Shown: positions 8,479-17,995 of the stretch, one piece after another
Numbering within the stretch: position 1 is the stretch's first letter
How the letters are laid out: every line of letters starts with the position of its first letter
Source of the DNA: Bradyrhizobium sp.
GTDB lineage: Bacteria > Pseudomonadota > Alphaproteobacteria > Rhizobiales > Xanthobacteraceae
Direction of reading: 5' to 3'
Length of the DNA: 64,000 nucleotides
Assembly (NCBI RefSeq): GCF_022844465.1
Contig: NZ_JALHLP010000001.1
Coordinates: 682,001 to 746,000, forward strand
Program-made: the position numbers and the translations under genes
The notes under the pieces: generated by a model
Seen by the model: only the letters and a program-made list of their open reading frames with translations
Databases searched by the model: none
Told to the model about the DNA's origin: nothing

Positions 8479-10044
8479 CTACTCGGCCCGCTCCGCCGGC
8501 GTCGAGGGACCTGCCAGCGGCCGTTCCTCCATCAGGATGATGCAGAGCGCGGCACAGGCCAACAGCGCGGTGGCGGCCCCAAAGACGTAGCGGAACGCAT
8601 TGATCATGTCGGCTGCTGGAATCGCGTTCGCCGGTCCGCGGTGCTCGCCGAGCGAGATGCCGGCGCCCAGCGCCATCAGGAGGATGGCGCTGAAGACGGC
8701 CACCATAAACGACGACATCAGCGAGCGGAAAAAATTCATCGCACCGGTGACGGTGCCGATCTGCGCCCGCGCCACCGCGTTCTGCAGCGAGACCACGCTG
8801 ACCGGGAACGTGGTGCCGAGCCCGAGCGCGAACAGCGACATCAAGATCAGCAAACCCCACAGCGGCAGCGTGGTAACCGTCAGCACCGCGCCGAAGATCG
8901 CCGCCGCCGAAGTGCCCGCGATCGCCACCCGCTTGTAATGCCTGGCGCGCGCCATGGTCCGCCCGGCGATCGCCGCCCCGCAGGTGGAAACCGCGGCGAG
9001 CGGGATCAGCGCAAGCCCGGCTTCGCTCGCGGTCAAACCATAGACAACCTCGTAATAGAGCGGCAGGTGGACCGTGAGCGCGGTGATGGCACCCAGCGCG
9101 CAGCCGCCGGCCACCATTGCGTAGGGCACCACCGTTCCACCCAGCAGCGGCAGCGGCAGGAACGGCTCCTCGGCATTGCGCGCATGCCAGACGAAGCCGA
9201 ACGCCAGCGCCACCGCAGCGCCGATCATCGCCATGATCGCCGGCGACAGCCAGGCATAACGGTTGCCGCCCCAGCTCAGCACCAGCATGACCACGACGGC
9301 GGACGCCATCAGCAGCACGCCGCCGAACCAATCGACCTTGCGTCGGCGATGGAACACCGGAATTTTGCCCATCTTCGGCAGCAGCAGCACCAACGCTCCC
9401 AGAGCCAGCGGCACGTTGATCCAGAAAATCATCGACCAGTGCAGATGTTCGGCGAACACGCCGCCGAGCACGGGGCCGAGCAAGCCCGCCGCCATCCAGA
9501 CGCCGCTGAAATAGGCCTGATACCGGCCGCGCTCGCGCGGTGACACCACATCGGAAATCACGGTCTGGACGACAGGCATGATGCCGCCGCCGCCGAGGCC
9601 CTGCAAACCGCGCGCGATAATCAGCACCGTCAGGTTCGGCGCGACGGCGCACAGGATCGAGCCCACCGTGAACAGGGCCAGCGAAACCGTGATCATGACG
9701 CGGCGGCCGTAGATATCGCTCAAGGTGCCGAACACCGGCGCTACCGCGGTCGAGGCCAGCAGATAGGCCGTGATCACCCAGGACAGATTGCCGAACTCGT
9801 TGAATTGCCGGCCGATGGTCGGCAGCGCGGTGGCGACAATGGTCTGGTCGAGCGCCGCCAGGAACATCGTCAGCAGCAGGCTCATCAGGATGGTGCGGAC
9901 TTCGTCGGGGCTCAGCGGCGCGCGTGGCGGCGCATCGCTGATATCGATGACCTCGGTCGCGATGTGCGAGAGTTCTTCGCCGATGTCGTCGGGCAATGTC
10001 GCCTGATCGGCAGGTTGTCGGCTCTGCCGTTCGTGCTCGTTCAT
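8479..10044 (-). CDS. MFS multidrug exporter, DHA2 (14-TM, EmrB/QacA) family
   Basis: I start at ATG 10044 (MNEHERQS); a TTG at 10110 would add 22 residues and cannot be excluded. The 521-aa protein has a cytosolic acidic N-terminus of about 55 residues followed by 14 predicted membrane helices. Visible motifs are LDQTIVATALPTI in helix 1, the motif A loop (GTLSDIYGRRV) and the antiporter motif C (GLLGPVLGGVFAE). It should export drugs or metabolites in exchange for protons. It converges with the TPP enzyme and has no adjacent TetR regulator or membrane-fusion partner. Confidence 0.9.
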   Translation of the reverse strand: MNEHERQSRQPADQATLPDDIGEELSHIATEVIDISDAPPRAPLSPDEVRTILMSLLLTMFLAALDQTIVATALPTIGRQFNEFGNLSWVITAYLLASTAVAPVFGTLSDIYGRRVMITVSLALFTVGSILCAVAPNLTVLIIARGLQGLGGGGIMPVVQTVISDVVSPRERGRYQAYFSGVWMAAGLLGPVLGGVFAEHLHWSMIFWINVPLALGALVLLLPKMGKIPVFHRRRKVDWFGGVLLMASAVVVMLVLSWGGNRYAWLSPAIMAMIGAAVALAFGFVWHARNAEEPFLPLPLLGGTVVPYAMVAGGCALGAITALTVHLPLYYEVVYGLTASEAGLALIPLAAVSTCGAAIAGRTMARARHYKRVAIAGTSAAAIFGAVLTVTTLPLWGLLILMSLFALGLGTTFPVSVVSLQNAVARAQIGTVTGAMNFFRSLMSSFMVAVFSAILLMALGAGISLGEHRGPANAIPAADMINAFRYVFGAATALLACAALCIILMEERPLAGPSTPAERAE

Positions 10045-10275
10045 GTCCGACGCAATATTCTTCTTCGCGACCGAGGCCGCCGAGATGGAATCGCCATATG
10101 CGTTGAACAATAAAGCCTAAATTCCCTTAGCGGCAGGCGCTTGCGCGCATGGGAGCATCCCGCGAGGGCATCGCCGGGTTCCTGCAATCGATCAATGCAA
10201 GCCGTCAGGGGGTTGAACTCTACCCAAAGCAACCGTTTGGCGACGTCAAAAGGACCATCGATGTCAGCGCCGACG

Positions 10276-11430
10276 TTAAGCCGGTGCCGCGCGCTCGTAG
10301 AGCGAAAAGCCCGCAGGCAGGGGCGCGGCCCCCCAATCCATCGCGATGGCCACGCTATGGCGACCCCGCGTTAGCGCGACGTAGAATTTAGCTCGGCTTT
10401 GGGCCTTCAACTCGACCGTGGGGTCGACAAGCCACTTTTGCATCGGCGCCGTGGGAAGTATGACCACATGGTCAAACCCTCTCCCCTTGGATTCTCCGAA
10501 ATTCATCACGGGTAGCCTCTTGTCGACGCCACTGCTGGTGATCTTGTCGCGCAACTGCATCGGTCTGACGCTCGCCAGATAGTGAGCATGATCAGCGGGC
10601 CTAAGGATGAATACACCTGCGCCCGCCAGCGGAATTCCGCGGCACCCGAGACACTTGCAGGCGCGGCTGGCGGGCAGTGACGGAAACAGCCGCGAGGAGA
10701 CCGCGCAGATGGCGTCACTGTTGCGATGCGACCAGCTCAAACTCGTTTCGTCGATCTGGACAACAACCTTCCGGGGAAGCTCCCGTTGCAGGAAGGCGAC
10801 GATACCGCCATCGGCATATTTCCCATGGCGGCGCTCATGATGGGTCAGATAGGTTACCTGCCGCGGGTCGCCGACCATCAGCAAGCGGGCGGAACTGCGG
10901 GCGAGTGCCGCAAGGATGTCGAGATCGTAGCCGGCCAGGTCTTGGACCTCGTCGACGAAGATGTTGGGAAACACGCGGCTAAGCCGATCGATAACGGCGC
11001 CGTCGCTCTTGTAATTGCAACGGATCACGAGCTTGGAGAGCTTGTCCGAAAAGACCCTTCCGGTTGGGTCGAAGAAATGGTTGCCGATCTGCTCTTCGGG
11101 CCACGTTACAGCGATGCCTTTGTTGTTGTGGAAGCGAACTCCCGACTGCGTCTGGACCAGCAGCATGCCCGTGACAGGAAAATCGAACAGGCCGCCTTGG
11201 AATGGCTTTACGCCGTGCGTGATCAGGAGGCTGAACCAAGTCATAACCACGACGTTGGCAGGCACATGACCTACGAGTTCGAAGAACCTCTGGCGAATCT
11301 CCGCCTCGTTGGACTCCGTGTAGGTCGTGATCAAGACTCGCTCGCGCTTGATCTTCACCGCCTGCTCGACGAGGTAAGTCGTCTTACCGGAGCCGGCCGC
11401 GGCAATGACGATCTTGTTCTCGCCTGTCAC
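10276..11430 (-). CDS. UvrD-like superfamily 1 helicase, GajB-like
   Basis: The 384-aa protein has helicase motif I at 10-18 (AAAGSGKTT), motif II DEVQD (160-164), motif III GDPRQ (187-191), a motif IV-like SHRN (234-237), motif V KGRGFD (315-320) and motif VI VALTRGR (351-357). It is shorter than the roughly 490-residue GajB of Bacillus cereus and has little room for a 2B domain. A cysteine cluster CKCLGC (258-263) sits between motifs IV and V. Its start codon overlaps the stop of the OLD-family gene by ATGA, so the two are translationally coupled. This pairing defines class 2 OLD/Gabija anti-phage loci. Confidence 0.85.
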   Translation of the reverse strand: MTGENKIVIAAAGSGKTTYLVEQAVKIKRERVLITTYTESNEAEIRQRFFELVGHVPANVVVMTWFSLLITHGVKPFQGGLFDFPVTGMLLVQTQSGVRFHNNKGIAVTWPEEQIGNHFFDPTGRVFSDKLSKLVIRCNYKSDGAVIDRLSRVFPNIFVDEVQDLAGYDLDILAALARSSARLLMVGDPRQVTYLTHHERRHGKYADGGIVAFLQRELPRKVVVQIDETSLSWSHRNSDAICAVSSRLFPSLPASRACKCLGCRGIPLAGAGVFILRPADHAHYLASVRPMQLRDKITSSGVDKRLPVMNFGESKGRGFDHVVILPTAPMQKWLVDPTVELKAQSRAKFYVALTRGRHSVAIAMDWGAAPLPAGFSLYERAAPA

Positions 11431-13061
11431 GGCGTGATAGCCTGCTTGATATAGCCGGGATAGGCGATCGAGGCCGTTGAATTGAAAATGGACAAAGCGC
11501 TCTCGGTCTTGTTGGCTCGCATGTGAATGCGGAGTTCGTCGTCCGTTTTCGCCGACGTTCCAAGCACGCTGTTGAGCGTCGCAAGACTGTTCGCCTTCAG
11601 AATTTTCGGTTCCAAAGTATTATAGTTGAAGGCCTTGCCTTTAACGGTCAGAGATCCGCCATCGACGACAGGATCAAAGCAGACCTTGACGAGCGCTTCG
11701 CCTTTATACGCGGCATACTTCTTTTCAACGGCAGCGGTGTCGCCATCGTTGTCGGTCACCACGGCCACAGGAATCCTCAGTGCCCTGGCGAGCTCCAGGA
11801 AGCGCAGGAAGGCCGTACCGACCGAGATAACGTCGATGCCGTCCTGGATGGGCAGTCGTCCGCCGTGGGCGTCCATATAGGCCCGCTGGACGACGAGCTC
11901 GTCAGAGTCGCCTTCAACCAAGATTGCCTTGTGGGCCAGCGCCAAGCGCAAGGTATCGTACCCCGCCAGCTTCTTGAAGAAATCGCTGGCCTCCAATTCC
12001 GAGAGGCGCACCACCTTGCCGTCACGCAGCACGATCAGATGATCGAGACCGAGCTTGTTGGCCACAAAGCTGCTGTGGGTGGAAATGATGATCTGCTTCT
12101 GACCGTGCTGATCGGTCAGGTCGGCGATCAGTTCGTTGAGCCGCGCGTGCGACAGGTGGTTCTCAGGTTCTTCCAGCAGGATGGCCGTGGCCTCGGTGTT
12201 CTTCTTGGTGCTGAGGGCCAGCTTGGTCTTAATCACACATTGCTCGCCCTTGCCGATGTAGTGGAAAGGGATGAAGTCGATGTACGTCATAAGGCTGCTC
12301 TCCCAGGCGGTCTGGGATGACAAGTCGACCGAAATGCTAACCGACTTCTGGCTAATTTTGGCGGCTTTGGTGATCCGCTCGTTGATCAACTGCAGGTTCT
12401 TATCTTCGACGAAAGCCTCCTTCAGTTTTCTATGGGCCTGCGAAATCGACGCCCGCTCGGTCTCCTCAAGCACGTCGCGAATGATCCGAGAGACATAGAC
12501 GTCGGAGCCATTCTGCAAGCGGGCGCTGGATGAATCGATTAAGGCGGATTTAATCGGGATGTTGCGCGAGGTAATGCCCCTGCGCGCGAACGAACGCATG
12601 GTCGCCATGTAGTACTCGACCGGAATGGAAGTCAGCTCGCCGCCCGCGAGCAGCGCCTCATACGGCCCCTTGTAGTTCTCCTCGTCGAACTCAATACGAT
12701 AGACCACCCCGCTGGCTCTGATCTTTTCCGAGTTTCCATCCCCTTCCAGCTCGGCCAGTTCGCCCTCTCCTCCGGAGAAGAACAATTCGATGGTGATCGC
12801 CGGCGGCGGCAACGGAGAACCGGTGGCGAGGCTCTGCACGTACTTAGTCTGGGCAGCCAAGTTGAAGAGATAGCTTGTAAGGTCGCTTTTCAGGGGCCGG
12901 CCGTGCAGGAGTCCCGTCAGCGCCAGATGGATCGCTTCCAGGATTGTGCTCTTTCCAGACTCGTTGGCACCGACGATGACGTTTAGGCCGTCGTTCAAAG
13001 CGAGGGTAAAGGTCTCCTCGTAACACTTGAAGTTGGTGATCTTGACCTTGGCAATTTTCAT
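11427..13061 (-). CDS. OLD-family ATP-dependent nuclease, GajA-like (Gabija)
   Basis: The 544-aa protein starts at ATG 13061 (MKIAKVKITNFKCYEE), the usual N-terminus of SMC/RecF/OLD ATPases. The ATPase half has Walker A GANESGKST (31-39), a signature-like segment HYIGKGEQ (267-273), Walker B AILLEEPENHL (293-303) and a switch His in ISTHSS (326-331). The C-terminal TOPRIM domain has VEGDSD (382-387, Glu383) and VTDNDGD (435-441) as metal ligands. GajA cuts phage DNA when nucleotide inhibition is relieved. The gene is followed with 4-bp overlap by the helicase gene. The pair sits alone between core genes. Confidence 0.88.
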   Translation of the reverse strand: MKIAKVKITNFKCYEETFTLALNDGLNVIVGANESGKSTILEAIHLALTGLLHGRPLKSDLTSYLFNLAAQTKYVQSLATGSPLPPPAITIELFFSGGEGELAELEGDGNSEKIRASGVVYRIEFDEENYKGPYEALLAGGELTSIPVEYYMATMRSFARRGITSRNIPIKSALIDSSSARLQNGSDVYVSRIIRDVLEETERASISQAHRKLKEAFVEDKNLQLINERITKAAKISQKSVSISVDLSSQTAWESSLMTYIDFIPFHYIGKGEQCVIKTKLALSTKKNTEATAILLEEPENHLSHARLNELIADLTDQHGQKQIIISTHSSFVANKLGLDHLIVLRDGKVVRLSELEASDFFKKLAGYDTLRLALAHKAILVEGDSDELVVQRAYMDAHGGRLPIQDGIDVISVGTAFLRFLELARALRIPVAVVTDNDGDTAAVEKKYAAYKGEALVKVCFDPVVDGGSLTVKGKAFNYNTLEPKILKANSLATLNSVLGTSAKTDDELRIHMRANKTESALSIFNSTASIAYPGYIKQAITP

Positions 13062-13442
13062 GCGCCGCCCCAGCTCGTTGTGGCGCGCTAGCGCGCTGAT
13101 TCGAATTGTAAGGCCAACACAACTGAAAGGCGAGCCGCAGCAGTGCAACCGATCTGAGAGCGCCGCTTTTCCGCGGACTGATCTCAGAAGCCCCCTCTCT
13201 AATGTCCGGAAACTGGCGCCGAGCTAAGGGCCCGTAATGGCGCACAGCAGTCGTTGGCAGATGTGACGGCGTCGGCTACGGATCATTTGCGACCCACTCA
13301 GCAGGGATTGTTGGCTGACTGACGTCCGCTTTGTCCCGAAACTACCGCTGCCGGGTCAGGCTAGTCGCATCGTTTCTAGCCAGACGCTTGAGATTCAATC
13401 TCCCAAACGGGGACTTCGAATCATGCGTTTTGAACTTGCCAA
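13062..13442. promoter_or_regulatory. Gabija upstream region with a 14-bp perfect palindrome
   Basis: This 381-nt gap has no gene. On the minus strand TACAAT (13110-13105) could be the -10 box for the GajA-like gene. Just downstream lies GCGCGCTAGCGCGC (13083-13096), a perfect 14-bp palindrome 22 nt before the start codon, which is a plausible operator position. The rest (13114-13442) shows nothing recognisable. Confidence 0.4.
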
Positions 13443-13970
13443 CTATGAACGGTCTGACGCCTTCGGCGGCTTCTTCAGCCGCGCCCGCTTCGGCAACAGC
13501 GCGGGCCAGTTGACGATGTGATCCTCGAGATCGGCGGCGGCGATCTCGTCCTCGGTGCCCTGCACCCGGCCGCGCACGGAAACGCCGGCTTCATGGACGG
13601 TATTGGGGTCGCCCGAGATCAGCGGATGCCACCAGTACAGGTCGCGCCCCTCGGCAATCAGTCTGTAGCCGCAGCTCGGCGGCAGCCAGTTCAGGGTACG
13701 GACGTTTTGCGGGGTCAGCCGGACGCAATCCGGAACCTGGTCGGAACGATTCGGATAGTCCTTGCAGGTGCATCGCCCGGAATCGAGCAGCTTGCAGGCG
13801 ACGTGGGTGAAGTAGATCTTGCCGGTATCCTCATCCTCCAGCTTTTCCAGGCAGCAGCGCGCGCAGCCATCGCACAGGCTTTCCCATTCGGCGTTGGACA
13901 TTTGTTCCAACGTCTTGGTTTTCCAGAAGAATCCCTCCTGGCCGGAAGGCGGCTTGGGCGGCGCGGTCAT
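13443..13970 (-). CDS. YcgN family cysteine-cluster protein (UPF0260)
   Basis: The 175-aa protein has the family's cysteine pattern. It shows [11 protein letters not shown] near residues 33-43, then [15 protein letters not shown] near 59-73, then a PDCVRL motif and a C-terminal [10 protein letters not shown] segment. The CxxCxxxCC arrangement suggests an Fe-S or zinc-binding protein. Members are widespread in proteobacteria and have no firmly assigned function. The length is normal for the family. The gene is divergent from the PBP1A gene. Confidence 0.88.
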   Translation of the reverse strand: MTAPPKPPSGQEGFFWKTKTLEQMSNAEWESLCDGCARCCLEKLEDEDTGKIYFTHVACKLLDSGRCTCKDYPNRSDQVPDCVRLTPQNVRTLNWLPPSCGYRLIAEGRDLYWWHPLISGDPNTVHEAGVSVRGRVQGTEDEIAAADLEDHIVNWPALLPKRARLKKPPKASDRS

Positions 13971-14325
13971 GGACTCGGGTGCTTCCGGAATGCTTCGGCA
14001 GCCGCCCTTCTAGAGCGTTTTCGGGCACAGTGGAAACCGCTTTCGCCTCGAGAAAACGGGCGAAATCAAGAATCTGGCGTCTCGTTTCGAAACCGGGCTG
14101 CATGCGGCGCCATGTCGGGCCGATGGCGCGCCCATCGAAATCTGGAGAGCGTTGGGGTTTATCACCAAAATGGCGAGCGGGAGCATTGGTTTATGGCCTC
14201 CGCTCGGATAGAACAGCCGCGCGTCCCCACGGTCGCAAAAGCGCCTTGGGTTTACCGCAGCATCCTAGCAAGACGTCTCAGCAGCGCCCATTGGGACGCC
14301 TGAGCGCCTACGAGAACGGGCACCA
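13971..14325. other. divergent intergenic region between ycgN-like and PBP1A genes
   Basis: The 355-nt gap carries AGAGCGTTTTC...GAAAACG palindromic sequence at about 14011-14058, a relative of the dispersed repeats seen at 20226 and 56107. It must also hold both promoters. No further gene is seen. Confidence 0.4.
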
Positions 14326-16611
14326 GTGCGCCAGATCGTACCTGAGCAATGGAAGCAGAAGATCCGGAACTTCTTTCTGGATCTGGACGCGCGCATCGAT
14401 TCGACGCTGTTCTCGTCGGGCAAGGGCTTGCGCGAACTTTACGAACGCTATTCCACCTTCATGGATCGCTTCCATGTCGGCCGCTGGAAACGCTGGGTTT
14501 TCATCGAGCCGGCCTCGGAAGCCGCAACCGTCGGCCTCGGCGGGTTGATCGTCATGCTGGCGCTCGCGGTCCCCGCGTTCCGGGAAACCGCCGATGACGA
14601 CTGGCTCAAGAAGTCCGATCTGGCGGTGTCCTTCCTCGACCGTTACGGCAACCCGATCGGCAGCCGCGGCATCAAGCACAACGACTCGATCCCGCTGGAG
14701 GATTTCCCGGACAATCTGATCAAGGCGACACTCGCCACCGAGGACCGCCGCTTCTACGACCATTTCGGCATCGACATGGCCGGAACCGCGCGCGCGCTGG
14801 TCACCAACGCGCAGGCCGGCGGCGTGCGCCAGGGCGGTTCGTCGATTACGCAACAGCTGGCGAAGAACCTGTTCCTCAACAACGAGCGCACCATCGAACG
14901 CAAGGTGAAGGAAGCGTTCCTGGCGATCTGGCTGGAGACGCGCCTGACCAAGAACGAAATCCTGAAACTCTATCTCGACCGCGCCTATCTGGGCGGCGGC
15001 ACCTTCGGGGTCGATGGCGCGGCGCATTTCTACTTCAACAAATCGGCGCGCGACGTCACGCTCGCGGAATCGGCGATGCTGGCGGGCCTGTTCAAGGCGC
15101 CGACCAAATACGCCCCCCATATCAACCTGCCCGCCGCCCGCGCCCGCGCCAACATCGTGCTCGACAACCTCGTCGATGCCGGTTTCATGACCGAGGGCCA
15201 GGTGTTCGGCGCGCGGCGCAACCCGGCCATCGCCGTCGACCGCCGCGACGAAAACTGGCCGAACTATTATCTCGACTACGCCTTCGAGGAGATGCGCAAG
15301 CTGGTCGATACCTTCCCGAAATCCTACACCGAGCGCGTCTTCGTGGTCCGCACCGCGATCGACATGACCGTGCAGCGCGCCGCAGAGGAAGCGGTCGAAA
15401 ACCAGTTGCGCCAGTTCGGCCGCGACTATCACGCCACACAAGCCGCCGCCGTGGTCGCCGATCTCGACGGCGGCATTCGCGCGATGGTCGGCGGACGCGA
15501 CTATGGCGCCAGCCAGTTCAACCGTGCGACCGACGCCTATCGGCAACCCGGCTCCTCGTTCAAGCCCTACGTCTACGCCACCGCGCTGCTGAACGGCTAC
15601 AAGCCGAGTTCGATCGTGGTCGACGGCCCGGTCTGCATCGGCAACTGGTGCCCGCAGAATTATGGCCATTCCTATTCCGGCTCGGTCACCCTGACACAGG
15701 CGATCACCCGCTCGATCAACGTGGTGCCGGTGAAGCTGTCGATCGCGCTCGGCGGCAAGGCGCCGAACCCGGCCAAGGTCGGCCGTCAGAAGATCACCGA
15801 GGTGGCGCGCCGGTTCGGTCTGACAGCACCACTCCCCGACACGCCGTCGATGCCGATCGGCTCAGACGAAGTCACTGTGGTCGAACATGCGGTCGCCTAT
15901 GCGACGTTCCCGAACAAGGGCCGGGCGGCCAAACCGCACGCGGTGCTGGAAGTGCGCAGCAGCGTCGGCGACCTGGTCTGGCGCTTCGATCGCGACGGCA
16001 AGAAGCCGGTGCAGGCGATACCGGCCTCCGTCGCCGCCGACATGTCGGGGATGATGAGCCACGTCGTCAGCGAAGGCACCGCGCGGCGCGCCGCGATCGA
16101 GGGTATTCCGACCGCCGGCAAGACCGGCACCACCAACGCCTATCGCGACGCCTGGTTCGTCGGCTTCACCGGCAATTTCAGTTGCGCGGTCTGGTATGGC
16201 AACGACGACTACTCGCCGACCAACCGGATGACCGGCGGCTCGCTGCCGGCGCAGACCTGGCGCGAGATCATGGTCGTCGCGCATCAGGGGGTCGAGGTGA
16301 AGGAAATCCCCGGGGTCGGGATGGGCGCGAAACCGCCGCAGTCCGCCCTCCCCGCCGCCGTGGCGGCCAGCAGCGCGTCGAGGATACTGGAGACCAAGCC
16401 GGGGCCCCCGCCGGTACTGACCAAGCGCGGTGCGGATATTCTGGTGCGCGTCGAGAAACTGCTCGACGACGCCGGCAAGGCCGCGGGCAAGACCTCGTCC
16501 AACGATCAGCCAAAGCAGCCCGCGAAACCGATCACCTCAGGCGCTGTGGCCTCGCCGGACAATTTTGCCGCGGCGGCCGGCGCCCAGGCGGCACCGGCGC
16601 CGCGAAACTAG
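14326..16611 (+). CDS. penicillin-binding protein 1A, bifunctional transglycosylase/transpeptidase
   Basis: The GTG at 14326 starts a 761-aa protein. A cytosolic head of about 65 residues precedes one membrane helix (about 68-86). The GT51 domain has the catalytic Glu in EDRRFYDHFG (about 138) and GGSSITQQLAKNLFL. The transpeptidase domain has SSFK (about 410, acylated Ser), the SIN motif in ITRSINVVPVK and KTGTT (about 598). A Pro/Ala/Lys-rich C-terminal tail follows. The enzyme polymerises and cross-links peptidoglycan from lipid II in the periplasm. The length is typical for class A PBPs. It has its own promoter, divergent from the YcgN-like gene. Confidence 0.93.
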   Translation: MRQIVPEQWKQKIRNFFLDLDARIDSTLFSSGKGLRELYERYSTFMDRFHVGRWKRWVFIEPASEAATVGLGGLIVMLALAVPAFRETADDDWLKKSDLAVSFLDRYGNPIGSRGIKHNDSIPLEDFPDNLIKATLATEDRRFYDHFGIDMAGTARALVTNAQAGGVRQGGSSITQQLAKNLFLNNERTIERKVKEAFLAIWLETRLTKNEILKLYLDRAYLGGGTFGVDGAAHFYFNKSARDVTLAESAMLAGLFKAPTKYAPHINLPAARARANIVLDNLVDAGFMTEGQVFGARRNPAIAVDRRDENWPNYYLDYAFEEMRKLVDTFPKSYTERVFVVRTAIDMTVQRAAEEAVENQLRQFGRDYHATQAAAVVADLDGGIRAMVGGRDYGASQFNRATDAYRQPGSSFKPYVYATALLNGYKPSSIVVDGPVCIGNWCPQNYGHSYSGSVTLTQAITRSINVVPVKLSIALGGKAPNPAKVGRQKITEVARRFGLTAPLPDTPSMPIGSDEVTVVEHAVAYATFPNKGRAAKPHAVLEVRSSVGDLVWRFDRDGKKPVQAIPASVAADMSGMMSHVVSEGTARRAAIEGIPTAGKTGTTNAYRDAWFVGFTGNFSCAVWYGNDDYSPTNRMTGGSLPAQTWREIMVVAHQGVEVKEIPGVGMGAKPPQSALPAAVAASSASRILETKPGPPPVLTKRGADILVRVEKLLDDAGKAAGKTSSNDQPKQPAKPITSGAVASPDNFAAAAGAQAAPAPRN

Positions 16612-16702
16612 TCGCATGATCCGGAAGCGGGCCATCGATTTTCTCGGCGCAGACGCGTATCCTTGACCCGGACATCATGCCCATATGACAGGACATCTCT
16701 CA

Positions 16703-16732
16703 TATTCCCGTTGAAGCGAATCGACGGGAATA
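16703..16732. repeat. 9-bp inverted repeat upstream of the DUF1214 gene
   Basis: TATTCCCGT (16703-16711) and ACGGGAATA (16724-16732) form a perfect 9-bp stem with a 12-nt spacer, 30 nt before the DUF1214 start. Upstream, 16614-16627 contains GCATGATCCGGAA, the inverse of the dispersed repeat arm. It may be an operator or a hairpin. Confidence 0.45.
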
Positions 16733-16762
16733 CGACACGGTGAGATTTCGGAGCGCTGGCCC

Positions 16763-17341
16763 GTGCGGCTGATCTTCATCGCCTTGCTGACGTTGGCGCT
16801 TGCCGCCGTCGTCGGCCTCGGCTCGACCTATCTGACGGCGACCCGCGGCACCGATCTCGGTACGCTGACAATCGGCGCCTGGACCGCGCGGCCCAAGAGC
16901 GGCACCGCCGAGGTGGATCCCTATTCGCGCGCCGCCATTGCCCGCAGCGGTGAATTGCCGATCGGCACCGGCGACGGCATTGCCTTCTCAGCCACCACTG
17001 ACGACAAGAACAGGCCGCTCGACGGACGATGCGATGTGGTCGTCAGCGGGGTGACGCCGGCGGCCCGGTTCTGGACACTGACGCTGTTCGACCGCAAGGG
17101 ACACCTGGTTGCGAATTCGCTGCAGCGCTACGGATTCACCAGCCAGGAGATCATCCGCAGCTCCGATGGCCAGTTCGAGATCCGGGTGGCGGCGCGCTCG
17201 CGCGCCGGCAACTGGCTGCCGACCGGCGGCATCGAACGCTACGCGCTGATGCTGCGGCTCTACGATACGCCGGTCGGCGTGGCGACGCGGACGCAGCGCG
17301 ACGCGCCGATGCCCTCGATCTCGACGGTGAGCTGCCCATGA
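16763..17341 (+). CDS. DUF1214 domain protein, membrane-anchored
   Basis: This 192-aa protein starts with GTG (MRLIFIALLTLALAAVVGLG) and has an N-terminal membrane anchor or uncleaved signal. The body carries the DUF1214 pattern with ARFWTLTLFDRKGHLVANSL and a C-terminal beta-rich part with conserved RYAL and YDTPV segments. The gene ends in ATGA, overlapping the start of the DUF1254 gene. DUF1254 and DUF1214 usually occur fused or side by side; their function is unknown. Here they are small separate proteins anchored in the envelope. Confidence 0.8.
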   Translation: MRLIFIALLTLALAAVVGLGSTYLTATRGTDLGTLTIGAWTARPKSGTAEVDPYSRAAIARSGELPIGTGDGIAFSATTDDKNRPLDGRCDVVVSGVTPAARFWTLTLFDRKGHLVANSLQRYGFTSQEIIRSSDGQFEIRVAARSRAGNWLPTGGIERYALMLRLYDTPVGVATRTQRDAPMPSISTVSCP

Positions 17342-17955
17342 TCCGCGTGTTGTTCACCATCGTCGCGGGCGTGCTGCTGGGTGGCGTGGTGCATCTGGTC
17401 AGCGTGCTGGCGCTGCCGCGCCTGGCGAGCCAGGATGCCTATTCCCGCTTGACACCGCTGACCAGGCTGAACTCCGTCACGGCGCTGCCGCTGGCAGAGC
17501 CCAACAACGCGCCGATGCCGTTCATGGACCCGGCGTTCGCGGTCGCGATCTGCCGCTACGACCTCTCCGAGGGCGCCATCAAGCTGACGGTGCCCGTCAG
17601 CCAGGCCTACACCTCGGTGTCGTTCTATACGCGCAACGAGGTCGCCTATTACGCCATCAACGACCGCTCGGCCGGCCGCAAGGTGATCGAACTCGACCTG
17701 ATGACGGAGGCGCAGCACGCCGAATTGCCGGAGGATGAGGAAGTCACCGCCGCCGACCGCCTCATCATCGACTCCCCGACCACGACCGGCTTGATTGTGC
17801 TGAAGGCGCTGGCGCCGGAGCCCGGCCTGATGCCGCAGGCGCAGGCGGCGCTCGCGGCTTCCAGTTGCAAGCTGCAGACCGAACCCGCGGCGGCGAAACA
17901 GCCGGAGCCTGCGCCGGCGCCGCCACCGGCGCCCCCCAAAGGCAGGAGCAAGTAG
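17338..17955 (+). CDS. DUF1254 domain protein, membrane-anchored
   Basis: The ATG at 17338 overlaps the stop of the DUF1214 gene by four bases, indicating translational coupling. The 205-aa protein has an N-terminal helix (MIRVLFTIVAGVLLGGVVHL) and a DUF1254-like body with RLTPLTRLNSV and FMDPAFAVAICRYDL segments. It ends in a Pro/Ala-rich tail with Lys at the end, which may reach into the cell wall. Function unknown. Confidence 0.78.
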   Translation: MIRVLFTIVAGVLLGGVVHLVSVLALPRLASQDAYSRLTPLTRLNSVTALPLAEPNNAPMPFMDPAFAVAICRYDLSEGAIKLTVPVSQAYTSVSFYTRNEVAYYAINDRSAGRKVIELDLMTEAQHAELPEDEEVTAADRLIIDSPTTTGLIVLKALAPEPGLMPQAQAALAASSCKLQTEPAAAKQPEPAPAPPPAPPKGRSK

Positions 17956-17995
17956 CGTCGCACGCGACCCGTTCCGGCGCCGGCGGCGAAAGTGA

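Noticed and set aside
10276..13061. PARIS (AriA/AriB) instead of Gabija
   Set aside because: ATPase and TOPRIM are in one protein and the partner is a UvrD-like helicase, not a separate TOPRIM/DUF4435 effector.
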